The position numbers and the translations under genes are program-made. A stretch of DNA of 64,000 nt from Collimonas sp. OK307 (GTDB lineage: Bacteria > Pseudomonadota > Gammaproteobacteria > Burkholderiales > Burkholderiaceae_D). The notes under the pieces are model-generated. The model saw only the letters and a program-made list of their open reading frames with translations, was not told the origin of the DNA and did no database searches. Shown in pieces: positions 7,977-16,640 of this stretch (its first letter is position 1; each line of letters opens with the position of its first letter). The DNA is taken from contig NZ_FOQI01000013.1 in NCBI RefSeq assembly GCF_900113705.1, positions 101,457 to 165,456 on the forward strand, read 5' to 3'.

Positions 7977-8915
7977 TTAACCACGCGGATGATGCGCTGC
8001 ATGCAGTGCCTTCAAACGTTCACGCGCCACATGGGTATAAATTTGAGTCGTTGATATATCGGCATGCCCCAATAGTAATTGCACTACGCGCAAATCCGCG
8101 CCGTGATTCAGCAGATGAGTAGCGAAAGCATGCCGCAAGGTATGCGGCGACAAAGGCGCGTTGATGGCGGCCTTGAGTGCGTATTTCTTGATCAAGGTCC
8201 AGAACATCTGGCGCGTCATGGCGCCACCGCGGGCCGTCACGAACAACGCATCATCCATCTGACCGTCCATGATCTGACCACGCGCATCTTTCAGGTAGCG
8301 CACGATCCAGTTCCGCGCTTCCTCGCCAAACGGCAGCAGGCGCGTTTTATTACCCTTGCCGGTAATCCGCAGCACGCCTTCGTTCATGCCGACTTCCAGC
8401 GTTTTCAGCAGCACCAGCTCCGATACCCGCAAGCCGCTGGCATACATCAGCTCCAGCATGGTACGGTCGCGCAGGCCGAGCGGCGTCGCGACATCGGGCG
8501 CTGCCAGCAACGCTTCAACCTGGGCTTCGGACAATATCTTGGGAAAACGCGGCGCTTGCTTGGCAGAACGCAAATGCAGGCAAGGATCGACGCTGATGCG
8601 GTTTTGCCGCAAAGCCAGCAGATAGAAACGCTTGAGTACCGCCAGACGGCGGTTCGACGAGGTCGCCTTGCTGCTTTCATGCTTAGCCAGGAAATACGCG
8701 TTCAGATCACCGGCATTGATAGCAAACAAGGTCTTGCCATCCGGTTGCTCCTGCAACCACAAGGCGAACAGCGTCATGTCGCGCCGATAGGCTTCAAGCG
8801 AATTCTTGGCAAGGCCGTCTTCCAGCCACAAGCTGTCGCAAAACTCGTCGATCGCGGTTTGATGTTCGGTGTTTAATGCCGGTTTCGCTAGTGTGTCAGC
8901 CTTGGACCGTCTCAC
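7977..8915 (-). CDS. xerD: Tyrosine recombinase XerD
   Basis: Site-specific recombinase that, with XerC, resolves chromosome dimers at dif. It has 312 residues. The N-terminal SAM-like DNA-binding domain (about residues 22-110) contains SLEAYRRDM and ATSSNRRLAVLKRFY. The catalytic domain has the first Arg in ASGLRVSELVLL, the HTLRHAFATHLL box with His and Arg, the LLGHADISTTQ box and the nucleophile in QIYTHV. The start codon is GTG and shares a GTGA overlap with the ogt stop, so translation is probably coupled to ogt. Confidence 0.95.
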   Translation of the reverse strand: MRRSKADTLAKPALNTEHQTAIDEFCDSLWLEDGLAKNSLEAYRRDMTLFALWLQEQPDGKTLFAINAGDLNAYFLAKHESSKATSSNRRLAVLKRFYLLALRQNRISVDPCLHLRSAKQAPRFPKILSEAQVEALLAAPDVATPLGLRDRTMLELMYASGLRVSELVLLKTLEVGMNEGVLRITGKGNKTRLLPFGEEARNWIVRYLKDARGQIMDGQMDDALFVTARGGAMTRQMFWTLIKKYALKAAINAPLSPHTLRHAFATHLLNHGADLRVVQLLLGHADISTTQIYTHVARERLKALHAAHHPRG

Positions 8916-9445
8916 AAGCCGACCACGCCTTCATGCTCCAGCAACCAGCGTTTGACGCGCAGATGGAAGCCATCCTCGTCATCGTGATGAGAAAAACCGC
9001 CCAGGCCGCCGGCCGCGGTCACCCGATGACAGGGAATCACCAACGGAAACCAGTTGGCTCCGCATGCCTGCCCAACCGCGCGTGGCGCCGACTCTATCAG
9101 TTTGGCAACCTGGCCATAAGTGAGTACTTCCCCACGCGGTATTGCAGCAATCACCTTCCACACCCGGTGCTGGAAAGCAGTGCCTAGCGGCGCCAGGGGC
9201 AGGTCGAAGCGGAAATCGGGTTGTTCCAGATAACGACAGATCTGCCTGACTGCGCGTTCGGCCAACGCATCGGTGGCGTCTTTTTCGTGAAATGAGGGAG
9301 GTAGATAGACCAATTCCTGCAGCAAGCCGGCTTCAGTGCGTATGCCCATCGCACCGAATGGCGCGGCGACTACGGCAGTGAAGTGCTGCGCGGGAAGCTG
9401 GTCGCCGGCGGCGCGCTTTAATGGACTATCCGAGATTATGTTCAT
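8912..9445 (-). CDS. ogt: Methylated-DNA-[protein]-cysteine S-methyltransferase (O6-alkylguanine repair)
   Basis: Suicide DNA-repair protein that moves alkyl groups from O6-guanine to its own Cys. 177 residues. The active-site motif VIPCHRV is near residue 138. The helix-turn-helix segment FQHRVWKVIAAIPRGEVLTYGQVA precedes it as FQHRVWK...GEVLTYGQVA, and the asparagine hinge is in GANWFPL. The ATG is the first possible start because an in-frame stop lies just upstream; AGGGA abuts it, an unusually close ribosome site. A terminator hairpin lies only about 20 nt upstream of the ATG, so expression may depend on readthrough. Overlaps xerD by 4 nt. Confidence 0.93.
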   Translation of the reverse strand: MNIISDSPLKRAAGDQLPAQHFTAVVAAPFGAMGIRTEAGLLQELVYLPPSFHEKDATDALAERAVRQICRYLEQPDFRFDLPLAPLGTAFQHRVWKVIAAIPRGEVLTYGQVAKLIESAPRAVGQACGANWFPLVIPCHRVTAAGGLGGFSHHDDEDGFHLRVKRWLLEHEGVVGL

Positions 9446-9461
9446 TCCCTAAGCATAAAAT

Positions 9462-9488
9462 AAAAAAGGCGCATCTGTCGATGCGCCT
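9462..9488 (-). terminator. Rho-independent terminator immediately upstream of ogt
   Basis: 9-bp arms (9467-9475 and 9480-9488) with a 4-nt loop, followed on the minus strand by TTTTTT. It is oriented to stop transcription coming from 9500-9900 on the minus strand, where no ordinary gene lies, and sits about 20 nt before the ogt start. Either an attenuator in the ogt leader or the end of an independent small RNA. Confidence 0.8.
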
Positions 9489-9780
9489 CAAATTACTTCG
9501 TATGCACTCCCGGCTGTTTAGACAGCTTCATTCGGAGTGCAAGGTCTCCTCAGTATCCCCGGTATCAATACCGTTCTTATGCACCACCACCTACAATCCT
9601 GTTTATTCAACCTGGTTGGCAATCGCTTTTAACCGCTCCTGCCAGACGCTTAAAAAAATCTGAATTCTGTGCCACATAACTACTGTTTTCCGGAAACCGA
9701 AATCCGGTTCAATTTGCTGTGTTTTTTACAATCTGCAATGTCTAGTGTGGTCGCACTGTAACAGGTGTTACGCAGATTTA
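9489..9780 (-). ncRNA. Candidate small RNA or ogt leader RNA, minus strand
   Basis: Gene-free segment ending in the terminator at 9462-9488. A strong hairpin lies just before it: arms 9503-9510/9534-9541 with a second stem 9513-9517/9522-9526 inside. Further 5' is a possible three-way junction (9730-9736 pairing with 9772-9778, enclosing a GTAACA-GG-TGTTAC dyad at 9758-9771). Tiny reading frames exist on this strand: 24 codons (9677-9603), 20 codons from GTG with AGGA 6 nt upstream (9590-9528) and a 12-codon frame overlapping it as ATGA (9531-9493). The 5' end is not defined by a clear promoter. The type is uncertain. Confidence 0.4.
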
Positions 9781-9861
9781 ACAAATAATTTATATGAATC
9801 ATTTTGACTAAACAACATAGATTTTCACTAAACCATTGTCAAATAAATACTTATTAACATC

Positions 9862-9887
9862 TATAAATTTCCACGTAGAAATTTATA
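9862..9887. repeat. 26-bp near-perfect AT-rich palindrome
   Basis: Arms TATAAATTTC and GAAATTTATA around an ACGT centre, with a single mismatched pair. It lies in the gene-free region between the ogt leader and the AEC transporter gene, about 82 bp before the transporter ATG. The symmetry and position suggest a regulator binding site for one or both divergent units. No regulator gene is adjacent. Confidence 0.55.
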
Positions 9888-9968
9888 TCGCCACCTCCCC
9901 TTAAAATTATGCAAGATGGTTCGGCATGTCTACAATCGAGCCAACTTTCTTACAATATCAACCACTCC

Positions 9969-10862
9969 ATGTATATCGTCAACCTGTTGTTTCCGGATTT
10001 CTCGCTGATACTGCTGGGAGCGATCTTGCACCGCATTAGCAACTGGGGGACTGAATTCTGGACCGGGGCGGAGAAACTGGTGTATTTCCTGCTCTTCCCC
10101 GCCTTGCTCTTTTATTCCACTGCACGCACCCCGCTCAGTTTCGACACCAGCGGCAAGATGCTGATGGTCGGCATGTGTGCGCTGCTCGGCGCCGTCATGC
10201 TTACCTGGCTGGGTAAACCGTGGATCAAGGCAGCGTCAATGGATTACGAATCCGGCATGCAAACCGCCTATCGTTTCAATTCGTATATGGCATTGGCCCT
10301 GGCGGCCCGCTTGGGCGGCGAGCAAGCCACCGGCATGATGGCGATGCTGATCGGCTTTGGCGTGCCTTTATGTAACCTGGCGGCGGTCCATGCCCTGGCG
10401 CATAAAAGCGGCGGCTTGTTCAAGGAGCTGGTGCGCAATCCCTTGTTGATCGCCACCGCTTGCGGACTCTTATATAGCCTTTCCGGCTTGCCGATGCCGG
10501 AAGTGGCGGGAGCGGTCTTGTCGCGACTCGGCAACTCCGCTCTGGCGCTGGGCCTGCTGCTGGTAGGGGCGGGCCTGCGCCTGAGCGGCGCGCATCGTGC
10601 CAAAGCGCTGACCGGGTACTTCCTGGCGATCAAGCTGCTGGCGGTGCCGACCATGGCCTGGCTGCTGGGGCAGTGGCTGGGACTGGCGCCGTCGCAACTG
10701 CAGATCGTCGTACTGTTTTGCGCCTTGCCGACCGCTTCCAGCGCCTACATCCTGGCGGCCAGGATGGGTGGTAATGGTCCGTTGGTAGCGTTCATGATTT
10801 CCGCCGGCACCATGCTGTCGGCGCTGACCTTGCCGTTCTGGCTGTGGGTCTTGCAGCACTAA
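9969..10862 (+). CDS. AEC-family (auxin efflux carrier) transporter
   Basis: Integral inner-membrane permease of about 297 residues with eight to ten hydrophobic segments across its whole length. It starts MYIVNLLFPDFSLILLGAI, typical of AEC proteins, and contains the conserved helix-break region ALAARLGGE and a C-terminal ALPTASSAYILAARMGG segment. Family members move small carboxylates or related anions, but the substrate cannot be read from sequence. The frame is open 20 codons upstream (to 9909). The internal ATG at 9969 is preferred because it aligns with the family N-terminus, though neither start has a good ribosome site. Its stop is 4 nt from the converging queG stop. Confidence 0.85.
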   Translation: MYIVNLLFPDFSLILLGAILHRISNWGTEFWTGAEKLVYFLLFPALLFYSTARTPLSFDTSGKMLMVGMCALLGAVMLTWLGKPWIKAASMDYESGMQTAYRFNSYMALALAARLGGEQATGMMAMLIGFGVPLCNLAAVHALAHKSGGLFKELVRNPLLIATACGLLYSLSGLPMPEVAGAVLSRLGNSALALGLLLVGAGLRLSGAHRAKALTGYFLAIKLLAVPTMAWLLGQWLGLAPSQLQIVVLFCALPTASSAYILAARMGGNGPLVAFMISAGTMLSALTLPFWLWVLQH

Positions 10863-10866
10863 ACCA

Positions 10867-11970
10867 TCATGCGCCGTGTTGCTGCAGGGCCCATGCCACA
10901 TGCTCCCGCACCAGCTCGGACGGATCGTCGCTGCGCCGCCGCAAGGCGGCGATGATCTCCGGTGTACCGGCGCCGGCCGCGGCGGTATTGCCAAGGCCCA
11001 CCGCCATATTGCGCAACCAGCGTTGATAGCCGATGCGGCGGATCGGACTGCCCTCCATGCGGCTATTGAACTGTTCCTCGCTCCAGCTGAATAACTCCAC
11101 CAGGCTAGCCCGGTCGAGACCATTGCGGACATCGAAATCACCCAGCGTGGATGGCTGCGCAAACTTGTTCCACGGGCAGAATAGCTGGCAATCGTCGCAG
11201 CCGTAGACGCGGTTACCGATCAGCGGCCGCAGTTCCACCGGAATGCTGCCTTTCAATTCGATCGTCAGGTAAGAGATGCAACGGCGGGCGTCGAGCCGAT
11301 ACGGGCCGACGATCGCCTTAGTTGGGCAGACATCGATACAGGCGCTGCATTGCCCGCAATGCGAACTGATGGCCTCATCGACCGGCAACGGCAGATCGGT
11401 CAGGATTTCACCGAGAAAGAAAAACGATCCGGCCTCGCGATTCAACAATAGGGTGTGCTTGCCGCGCCAGCCCAGGCCAGCCTTCTGCGCCAGGGCCACT
11501 TCCATCACCGGCGCCGAATCGGTAAACACGCGATAGCCGAAATCGCCGATCTCGCCTTTGATCCGGTCCGCCAGTTGCTGCATGCGCGAACGCAGCACCT
11601 TGTGATAATCGCGTCCACGTGCATACAGCGACACTGTGGCGGTGCCGGCAGCGGCAGGCTCCAGCCGCGCTTGTTCGCGTGGCCGCCACTCGCCCTGATC
11701 ATCCTGATAGGCGCGCGGCAGATAATCCATGCGCACCGCTATCGCCCGGATCGCGCCCGGCACCAGTTCCGCAGGCCTGGCGCGCTTCATTCCGTGCGCT
11801 GCCATATAATCCATCTCACCGTGATAGCCAAGCGCCAGCCATGCCTTAAAACCAGCCTCTTGCTCCGCCAGATCGACATCGCTGATGCGGATATCGGCAA
11901 AGCCAAGCTCCCGCCCCCATGCTTTGATGGTGGTGGCTAGTGCTGCTAGATTTTGCTCGGTGACTACCAT
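10867..11970 (-). CDS. queG: Epoxyqueuosine reductase
   Basis: Cobalamin- and iron-sulfur-dependent enzyme that reduces epoxyqueuosine to queuosine in tRNA, the last step of queuosine synthesis. 367 residues. Two 4Fe-4S cysteine clusters are visible: CGQCSACIDVCP, then a GCDDCQLFCPWN set. The N-terminal domain has the DYMAAHGMKR and HTLLLNREAGSFFFLGEIL segments typical of QueG, and a HEAT-like repeat tail ends the protein. Faces away from tsaE; in many bacteria queG and tsaE are neighbours, as here. Confidence 0.96.
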   Translation of the reverse strand: MVVTEQNLAALATTIKAWGRELGFADIRISDVDLAEQEAGFKAWLALGYHGEMDYMAAHGMKRARPAELVPGAIRAIAVRMDYLPRAYQDDQGEWRPREQARLEPAAAGTATVSLYARGRDYHKVLRSRMQQLADRIKGEIGDFGYRVFTDSAPVMEVALAQKAGLGWRGKHTLLLNREAGSFFFLGEILTDLPLPVDEAISSHCGQCSACIDVCPTKAIVGPYRLDARRCISYLTIELKGSIPVELRPLIGNRVYGCDDCQLFCPWNKFAQPSTLGDFDVRNGLDRASLVELFSWSEEQFNSRMEGSPIRRIGYQRWLRNMAVGLGNTAAAGAGTPEIIAALRRRSDDPSELVREHVAWALQQHGA

Positions 11971-12057
11971 GGCTGGGCGACTTGAAAGACTTGAAGCAAA
12001 GACCTCGCTTCAAAAGATTTGATTTAAAAGACCTGATACGAAGGACTATGTAACGAG

Positions 12058-12552
12058 ATGCCCCATTTTACTACCCACCTGCACGATGAAGCTGGAACCA
12101 ACGCTCTGGGAGCCGCATTGGCGAGAGCCTTGCTGCCCGGGCTGACTATCCATTTGCACGGCGACCTGGGTGCGGGCAAGACCGCGCTGACCCGCGCCTT
12201 GCTGCACGCTGCCGGTTACGAAGGCCACGTCAAAAGTCCTACTTACACTCTGGTGGAACCTTATACCATCCAGATAGCCCAACAGGCGGTCGAAGTGATG
12301 CATTTCGACTTGTATCGGATGGCTAGTCCGGACGAATTCCTGGAGGCAGGTTTCCGCGAATACTTCAACCAAAGCACCATCTGCATCGTCGAATGGCCGG
12401 AAAAAGCCGCTACTGCGTTGCCGCCGCCCGACATCAATGTATTACTCAGTGTTTCCCGTGTTTCCGACAAGGGACGTGATGTAGAATTGCAGGCGTTATC
12501 TGATAAGGGTAGTCAATGTCTCGCTCGACTGAAATTTGCACCAAACCTTTAA
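12058..12552 (+). CDS. tsaE: tRNA threonylcarbamoyladenosine biosynthesis ATPase TsaE
   Basis: Small ATPase of the TsaBDE complex that makes t6A37 in ANN-decoding tRNAs. 164 residues. The Walker A motif GDLGAGKTALTR lies near residue 35, followed by the family motif SPTYTLVEPY and the HFDLYR and EWPEKA motifs. The start has only a weak GAG signal. Its 3' end overlaps amiC by 37 nt in another frame, an arrangement common for tsaE-amiC pairs and consistent with coupled translation. Confidence 0.96.
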   Translation: MPHFTTHLHDEAGTNALGAALARALLPGLTIHLHGDLGAGKTALTRALLHAAGYEGHVKSPTYTLVEPYTIQIAQQAVEVMHFDLYRMASPDEFLEAGFREYFNQSTICIVEWPEKAATALPPPDINVLLSVSRVSDKGRDVELQALSDKGSQCLARLKFAPNL

Positions 12553-13871
12553 AATCGAAAGTCCGCCGCACCATACTCAAGGCCGGCGGCACTTTGCTCA
12601 TTTCAGTGCTGGCGCCGCTGTCGGCACGCGCTGCGCAAATTATCGCAGTACGGGTCTGGCCGGCGGAAGACTACACCCGCGTCACGCTGGAAAACGACTC
12701 GGAACTGAAAACCACCCATTTCCTGGTGCAAAATCCGGATCGCATGGTGGTCGACATCGAAGGTGTCGAACTCAATTCGACCTTGAAGGAACTGGTCGCC
12801 AAGATTCAGCCTAACGATCCTTACATCAAACAAGTCCGGGTCGGACAGAACCGTCCCAACGTTGTGCGGCTGGTGTTCGACTTGAAGGAAGAAGTCAAAC
12901 CGCAGGTGTTTACACTGGATCCGGTGGGTGGTTACCAGCATCGCCTGGTCTTCGATTTGTATCCGGTCAACCCGCCCGACCTGATCGCCGCCATGATTGA
13001 AAAGGGTGAATGGCCGTCCTCCAACCCGGGCGAAGTCGCGCCGCCTGTCGCGCAAACCAAACCGCCAGAACAAAAACTGCCGCTGCAGGCACAACCTGAA
13101 CCACCGCAACAGATCGCCCGCATCGATCCCAAAGCCGACAAAACCCCAACCCCGACATTAACGCGCATGATCACCATCGCCCTCGATCCGGGGCATGGCG
13201 GTGAAGACCCTGGCGCTACCGGGCGTGGCGGCAATCGTGAAAAGGACGTCGTGCTGTCGATTGCCAAGCGGCTCAAGGCCAAGATCGAGCAACAACCGAA
13301 CATGCGTGTGATGCTGACGCGCGACGCCGATTACTTCGTACCGCTCGGCGTGCGTGTGCAAAAAGCCAGGAAGGTGCAAGCCGACCTGTTTGTTTCCATC
13401 CATGCCGACGCCTTCGTAACGCCGACCGCGCGCGGTTCGTCCGTATTTGCGCTGTCGGAAAAAGGCGCCAGTTCAACCGCTGCGCGCTGGCTGGCCAACA
13501 AGGAAAACTCGGCCGACTTGATTGGCGGCATCAACATCAAGAGCCATGATCGTCAACTGGCGAGCGTGCTGCTGGATTTGTCGACCACGGCACAGATCAA
13601 CGACAGCATGAAACTGGGCAGCGCGGTATTGAATGAAATCGGCGGCATCAACAAATTGCACAAGGGTGCGGTCGAGCAAGCCGGTTTTGCGGTGTTGAAA
13701 GCTCCGGATATTCCAAGCATCCTGATTGAAACCGCCTTCATTTCAAATCCGGAAGAAGAAGCGAAACTGACTGACAATGCTTATCAGGATCAGATGGCGG
13801 ATGCGGTCCTGAAAGGGATCAAGAAGTATTTTGCCCATAATCCGCCGCTGGCAAGGAATCGCTTGACCTGA
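12516..13871 (+). CDS. amiC: N-acetylmuramoyl-L-alanine amidase, AmiC type, Tat-exported
   Basis: Periplasmic zinc amidase that cleaves stem peptides from peptidoglycan to separate daughter cells. 451 residues. The N-terminus has a twin-arginine motif (VRRTILK) before a hydrophobic stretch and an ARA cleavage site, as expected of AmiC. Next come an AMIN septal-targeting domain (about residues 40-150), a Pro/Gln-rich linker (about 170-215) and the amidase_3 domain with DPGHGGEDPGA, REKDV, SIHADAF and ILIETAFISN holding the zinc and catalytic residues. The ATG lies inside tsaE with AAGGG 6 nt upstream. Confidence 0.96.
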   Translation: MSRSTEICTKPLKSKVRRTILKAGGTLLISVLAPLSARAAQIIAVRVWPAEDYTRVTLENDSELKTTHFLVQNPDRMVVDIEGVELNSTLKELVAKIQPNDPYIKQVRVGQNRPNVVRLVFDLKEEVKPQVFTLDPVGGYQHRLVFDLYPVNPPDLIAAMIEKGEWPSSNPGEVAPPVAQTKPPEQKLPLQAQPEPPQQIARIDPKADKTPTPTLTRMITIALDPGHGGEDPGATGRGGNREKDVVLSIAKRLKAKIEQQPNMRVMLTRDADYFVPLGVRVQKARKVQADLFVSIHADAFVTPTARGSSVFALSEKGASSTAARWLANKENSADLIGGINIKSHDRQLASVLLDLSTTAQINDSMKLGSAVLNEIGGINKLHKGAVEQAGFAVLKAPDIPSILIETAFISNPEEEAKLTDNAYQDQMADAVLKGIKKYFAHNPPLARNRLT

Positions 13872-13911
13872 ACGACTGAAAACCAGGCCTTAAAGCCGGA
13901 TTTTTAAACAT

Positions 13912-13946
13912 TAAGGGCGCGCAGCAAATCTTGCAGCGCGCCCTTA
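13912..13946. terminator. Long hairpin between the convergent amiC and dedA genes
   Basis: Perfect 11-bp arms (13912-13922 and 13936-13946). After one A-A mismatch the stem continues for 4 bp (13924-13927 with 13931-13934). It is followed by TTTC on the plus strand. Placement between two converging stops fits a shared bidirectional terminator, although the U-runs are short. Confidence 0.7.
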
Positions 13947-13979
13947 TTTCATGGTGCTTCGACTGTGCTTGGATTGTAT

Positions 13980-14624
13980 TTAAGCTCCGCGCATTTTCCG
14001 GTAGAACTTCCACAAGCCGCCTAGCGCCACCGGCACCACTGCTGCGCCAACCCCGATCAACACAATCGTGTTCAGGTGATCGCGAATGATCGGGATATTG
14101 CCGAAGAAATAACCGGCCGAAACCAGGCCGACCACCCATATCAAGGCGCCGGTAATATTAAAGAACTGGAACTTGGAGAAAGTCATTTCGGACACCCCTG
14201 CCACAAACGGTGCGAAAGTCCGCACAATCGGCACGAAACGCGACAGGATGATGGTCTTGCCGCCGTGATGCTCATAAAACGCATGCGTCTTTTGCAAGGC
14301 TTTCTTGTCCAGCCATCGATAATCGTGGGTATAGACCTTATGCCCTATCAAGCTGCCTATCCAGTAATTCAACGTGTTGCCGGTAGTTGCCGCAACGATC
14401 AGCATACCCATCAGCAACCAGATATTCATCTCACCGGTTGCGCAAAACGCACCACCGATAAATAACAAGGTATCGCCAGGCAAAAACGGCAATACCACCA
14501 GGCCGGTTTCGCAAAAAACTATCAGGAACAGAACCATGTAGACCAAGGTGCCATATTCCTTGATCAAAAAGCCGAGGGATTTATCGACGTGCAGTATGAC
14601 GTCCATGAATTGCATAAAGTCCAT
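13980..14624 (-). CDS. DedA-family membrane protein
   Basis: Polytopic inner-membrane protein of 214 residues. The family is linked to membrane-lipid (undecaprenyl phosphate) flipping and to envelope homeostasis and proton-motive-force maintenance. The motif ETGLVVLPFLPGDTLLF is near residue 40 and the conserved FxRFVPxxR-type motif appears as SRFVPIVRTFAPFVAG near residue 125. A GALIWV segment follows. These match the DedA/SNARE-associated signature including the key acidic and arginine residues. Divergent from mutL. Confidence 0.92.
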   Translation of the reverse strand: MDFMQFMDVILHVDKSLGFLIKEYGTLVYMVLFLIVFCETGLVVLPFLPGDTLLFIGGAFCATGEMNIWLLMGMLIVAATTGNTLNYWIGSLIGHKVYTHDYRWLDKKALQKTHAFYEHHGGKTIILSRFVPIVRTFAPFVAGVSEMTFSKFQFFNITGALIWVVGLVSAGYFFGNIPIIRDHLNTIVLIGVGAAVVPVALGGLWKFYRKMRGA

Positions 14625-14753
14625 ATTTTTTCCTTAGTTAGCGCGGGAATAATACACTACGAAAGACAGCAAATAATTAGATCCGACAATTGTTTGTGCT
14701 CATAATGGCAAGGCTTCCGAGAGGCAACTCGCTGCAGCAGGTGCCCGCTTCGG

Positions 14754-14759
14754 TATAAT
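14754..14759 (+). promoter_or_regulatory. mutL: Perfect TATAAT -10 box abutting the mutL start
   Basis: TATAAT ends 7 nt before the mutL ATG, which would put the transcription start at or next to the start codon. No Shine-Dalgarno sequence lies between. This suggests a leaderless or nearly leaderless mutL mRNA from this promoter. The -35 region is poor. Confidence 0.45.
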
Positions 14760-14766
14760 CCCCCAC

Positions 14767-16635
14767 ATGAATGCACCGCTCTCCCCCATCCGCGCTATCC
14801 AGCAACTCCCAGACAACCTGATTTCGCAAATTGCGGCTGGTGAAGTGGTCGAACGACCCTCCGCCGTGGTCAAGGAACTCCTGGAAAATGCACTGGACGC
14901 AGGCGCCACCCAAATCACGGTACGGCTGGAGCAAGGTGGGGTCAAACGCATCGCCATCACTGATAACGGCCGCGGTATCTCCCCGGAACAACTGCCATTG
15001 GCGCTAGCGCGTCATGCGACATCAAAAATCAGTTCGCTGCACGACTTGGAACATGTCGCCACGCTAGGGTTCCGTGGCGAAGCGCTGGCATCCATCGCTT
15101 CGGTATCGCAACTGACCCTGACCTCGCGCACCGCAGACGCCGGCCACGCCTCGGAAATCGACGGCAGCACGCTGGCCGTGACGCCATCCTCCGGCGCGCA
15201 GGGCACCACGGTCGACGTCCAGGATCTGTATTTCAATACACCAGCCAGACGTAAATTCCTGAAATCGGACCAGACCGAATTCGGCCACTGCGCCGAAGTG
15301 GTACGACGCATCGCTTTAGCGCGGCCGGATGTATCGTTTTCCCTGACGCACAACGGTAAAACTGTCGATCACTGGATCATCACAGAAATCGCCAAGCGCA
15401 GCGCCAGCATCCTCGGTAACGAATTCGCCAATGCCCGCCTGGCGCTGGATGAAGGCGCCGGACCGCTACGCCTGCATGGTTTTGTCGGTTTGCCGACCGC
15501 CTCCAAGGCGCGCGCCGACGCCCAGTATTTCTACGTCAACGGCCGCTTCGTACGCGACAAGCTGCTGGTCCACGCGGTTCGCGCCGCCTATCAGGACGTG
15601 CTGCACGGCGACCGCTATCCCTCGTACGTCTTAGGACTGGATCTCGACCCGGCACTGGTCGATGTCAACGTGCACCCGTCGAAAATCGAAGTACGCTTCC
15701 GCGACAGCCGCGCAGTTCACCAGTTCGTATTTCATGCGGTCAGCCGCGCGCTGGCGCAAACTTCCGCCACTTCGTTTGGCGCAACGCCGGCGCCATTGCC
15801 CTCGCCCAGCGGCGCAATGCCGTGGATTCGCGGTTCGCAAGAACATCTGCAGGCGATTTTGCAACCGGGCGCACAAGTGCCCCAGCAGCAAACCTCATTC
15901 GGACCGCAATTTGCGCCCTCCATCAACGGCGTGGCGCAAACCACGGCTAATTACGGTGCATTGTTTACAGATAATGATCGCGCTGCCGGCGGCGTCGCGG
16001 CAAACTATCCGTCCGCACTGCAGCCTGCCAATCAAACGCTGCCGAGCGATGATTTCCCGCTTGGCTTCGCGCTCGCCCAGTTGCACGGTATTTATATCCT
16101 TGCGCAAAACACCAAAGGCCTGGTGCTGGTTGACATGCACGCTGCCCACGAGCGCATTCTGTACGAGCAATTGAAAGGCGCGTTGGATGAGGATGCGATG
16201 CAGGTGCAGCCTCTGCTAATCCCGGTCACCTTCTTTGCCGATGCAGTTGAAGTCGGCACCGCCGAAGAAAACCAGGAAACCCTGCACGCGCTCGGTTTCG
16301 ACATCGCAGCCATCTCGCCCACCACGCTGGCGGTGCGCTCGGTCCCTGCACTATTGAAGAATGCCGATGCACAGACGCTGGCACGCGATGTATTGCGCGA
16401 CGTGCGTGAATTCGGCGGCTCACGCGTCCTGGTCGAACGTCGCAATGAACTGCTCGGCACCCTGGCCTGCCATACCGCGGTGCGCGCCAACCGCAGCCTG
16501 ACGGCGCCGGAAATGAACGCCCTGCTCCGGCAAATGGAAGCCACCGAGCGCGCCGACCAGTGCAATCACGGCCGCCCGACCTGGAGCCAGCTGGCGCTAT
16601 CGGACCTGGACAAACTATTCTTGCGCGGTCAATAA
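14767..16635 (+). CDS. mutL: DNA mismatch repair protein MutL with endonuclease motif
   Basis: Mismatch-repair ATPase that couples MutS to strand removal. 622 residues. The N-terminal GHKL ATPase shows [18 protein letters not shown] and [10 protein letters not shown] variable linker (about residues 340-430) precedes the dimerisation domain. Near residue 455 is [12 protein letters not shown], which fits the DQHA(x2)E(x4)E nicking-endonuclease motif with Met for Gln. The C-terminus has CNHGRPT, equivalent to the CPHGRP zinc-site motif. Such MutL proteins nick DNA themselves, as expected in bacteria without MutH. The ATG lies just after a TATAAT box without a ribosome site. Confidence 0.96.
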   Translation: MNAPLSPIRAIQQLPDNLISQIAAGEVVERPSAVVKELLENALDAGATQITVRLEQGGVKRIAITDNGRGISPEQLPLALARHATSKISSLHDLEHVATLGFRGEALASIASVSQLTLTSRTADAGHASEIDGSTLAVTPSSGAQGTTVDVQDLYFNTPARRKFLKSDQTEFGHCAEVVRRIALARPDVSFSLTHNGKTVDHWIITEIAKRSASILGNEFANARLALDEGAGPLRLHGFVGLPTASKARADAQYFYVNGRFVRDKLLVHAVRAAYQDVLHGDRYPSYVLGLDLDPALVDVNVHPSKIEVRFRDSRAVHQFVFHAVSRALAQTSATSFGATPAPLPSPSGAMPWIRGSQEHLQAILQPGAQVPQQQTSFGPQFAPSINGVAQTTANYGALFTDNDRAAGGVAANYPSALQPANQTLPSDDFPLGFALAQLHGIYILAQNTKGLVLVDMHAAHERILYEQLKGALDEDAMQVQPLLIPVTFFADAVEVGTAEENQETLHALGFDIAAISPTTLAVRSVPALLKNADAQTLARDVLRDVREFGGSRVLVERRNELLGTLACHTAVRANRSLTAPEMNALLRQMEATERADQCNHGRPTWSQLALSDLDKLFLRGQ

Positions 16636-16640
16636 GCGGT

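Noticed and set aside
9421..9663. 80-codon plus-strand frame after ogt
   Set aside because: It crosses the minus-strand terminator, begins inside ogt and shows no protein features.
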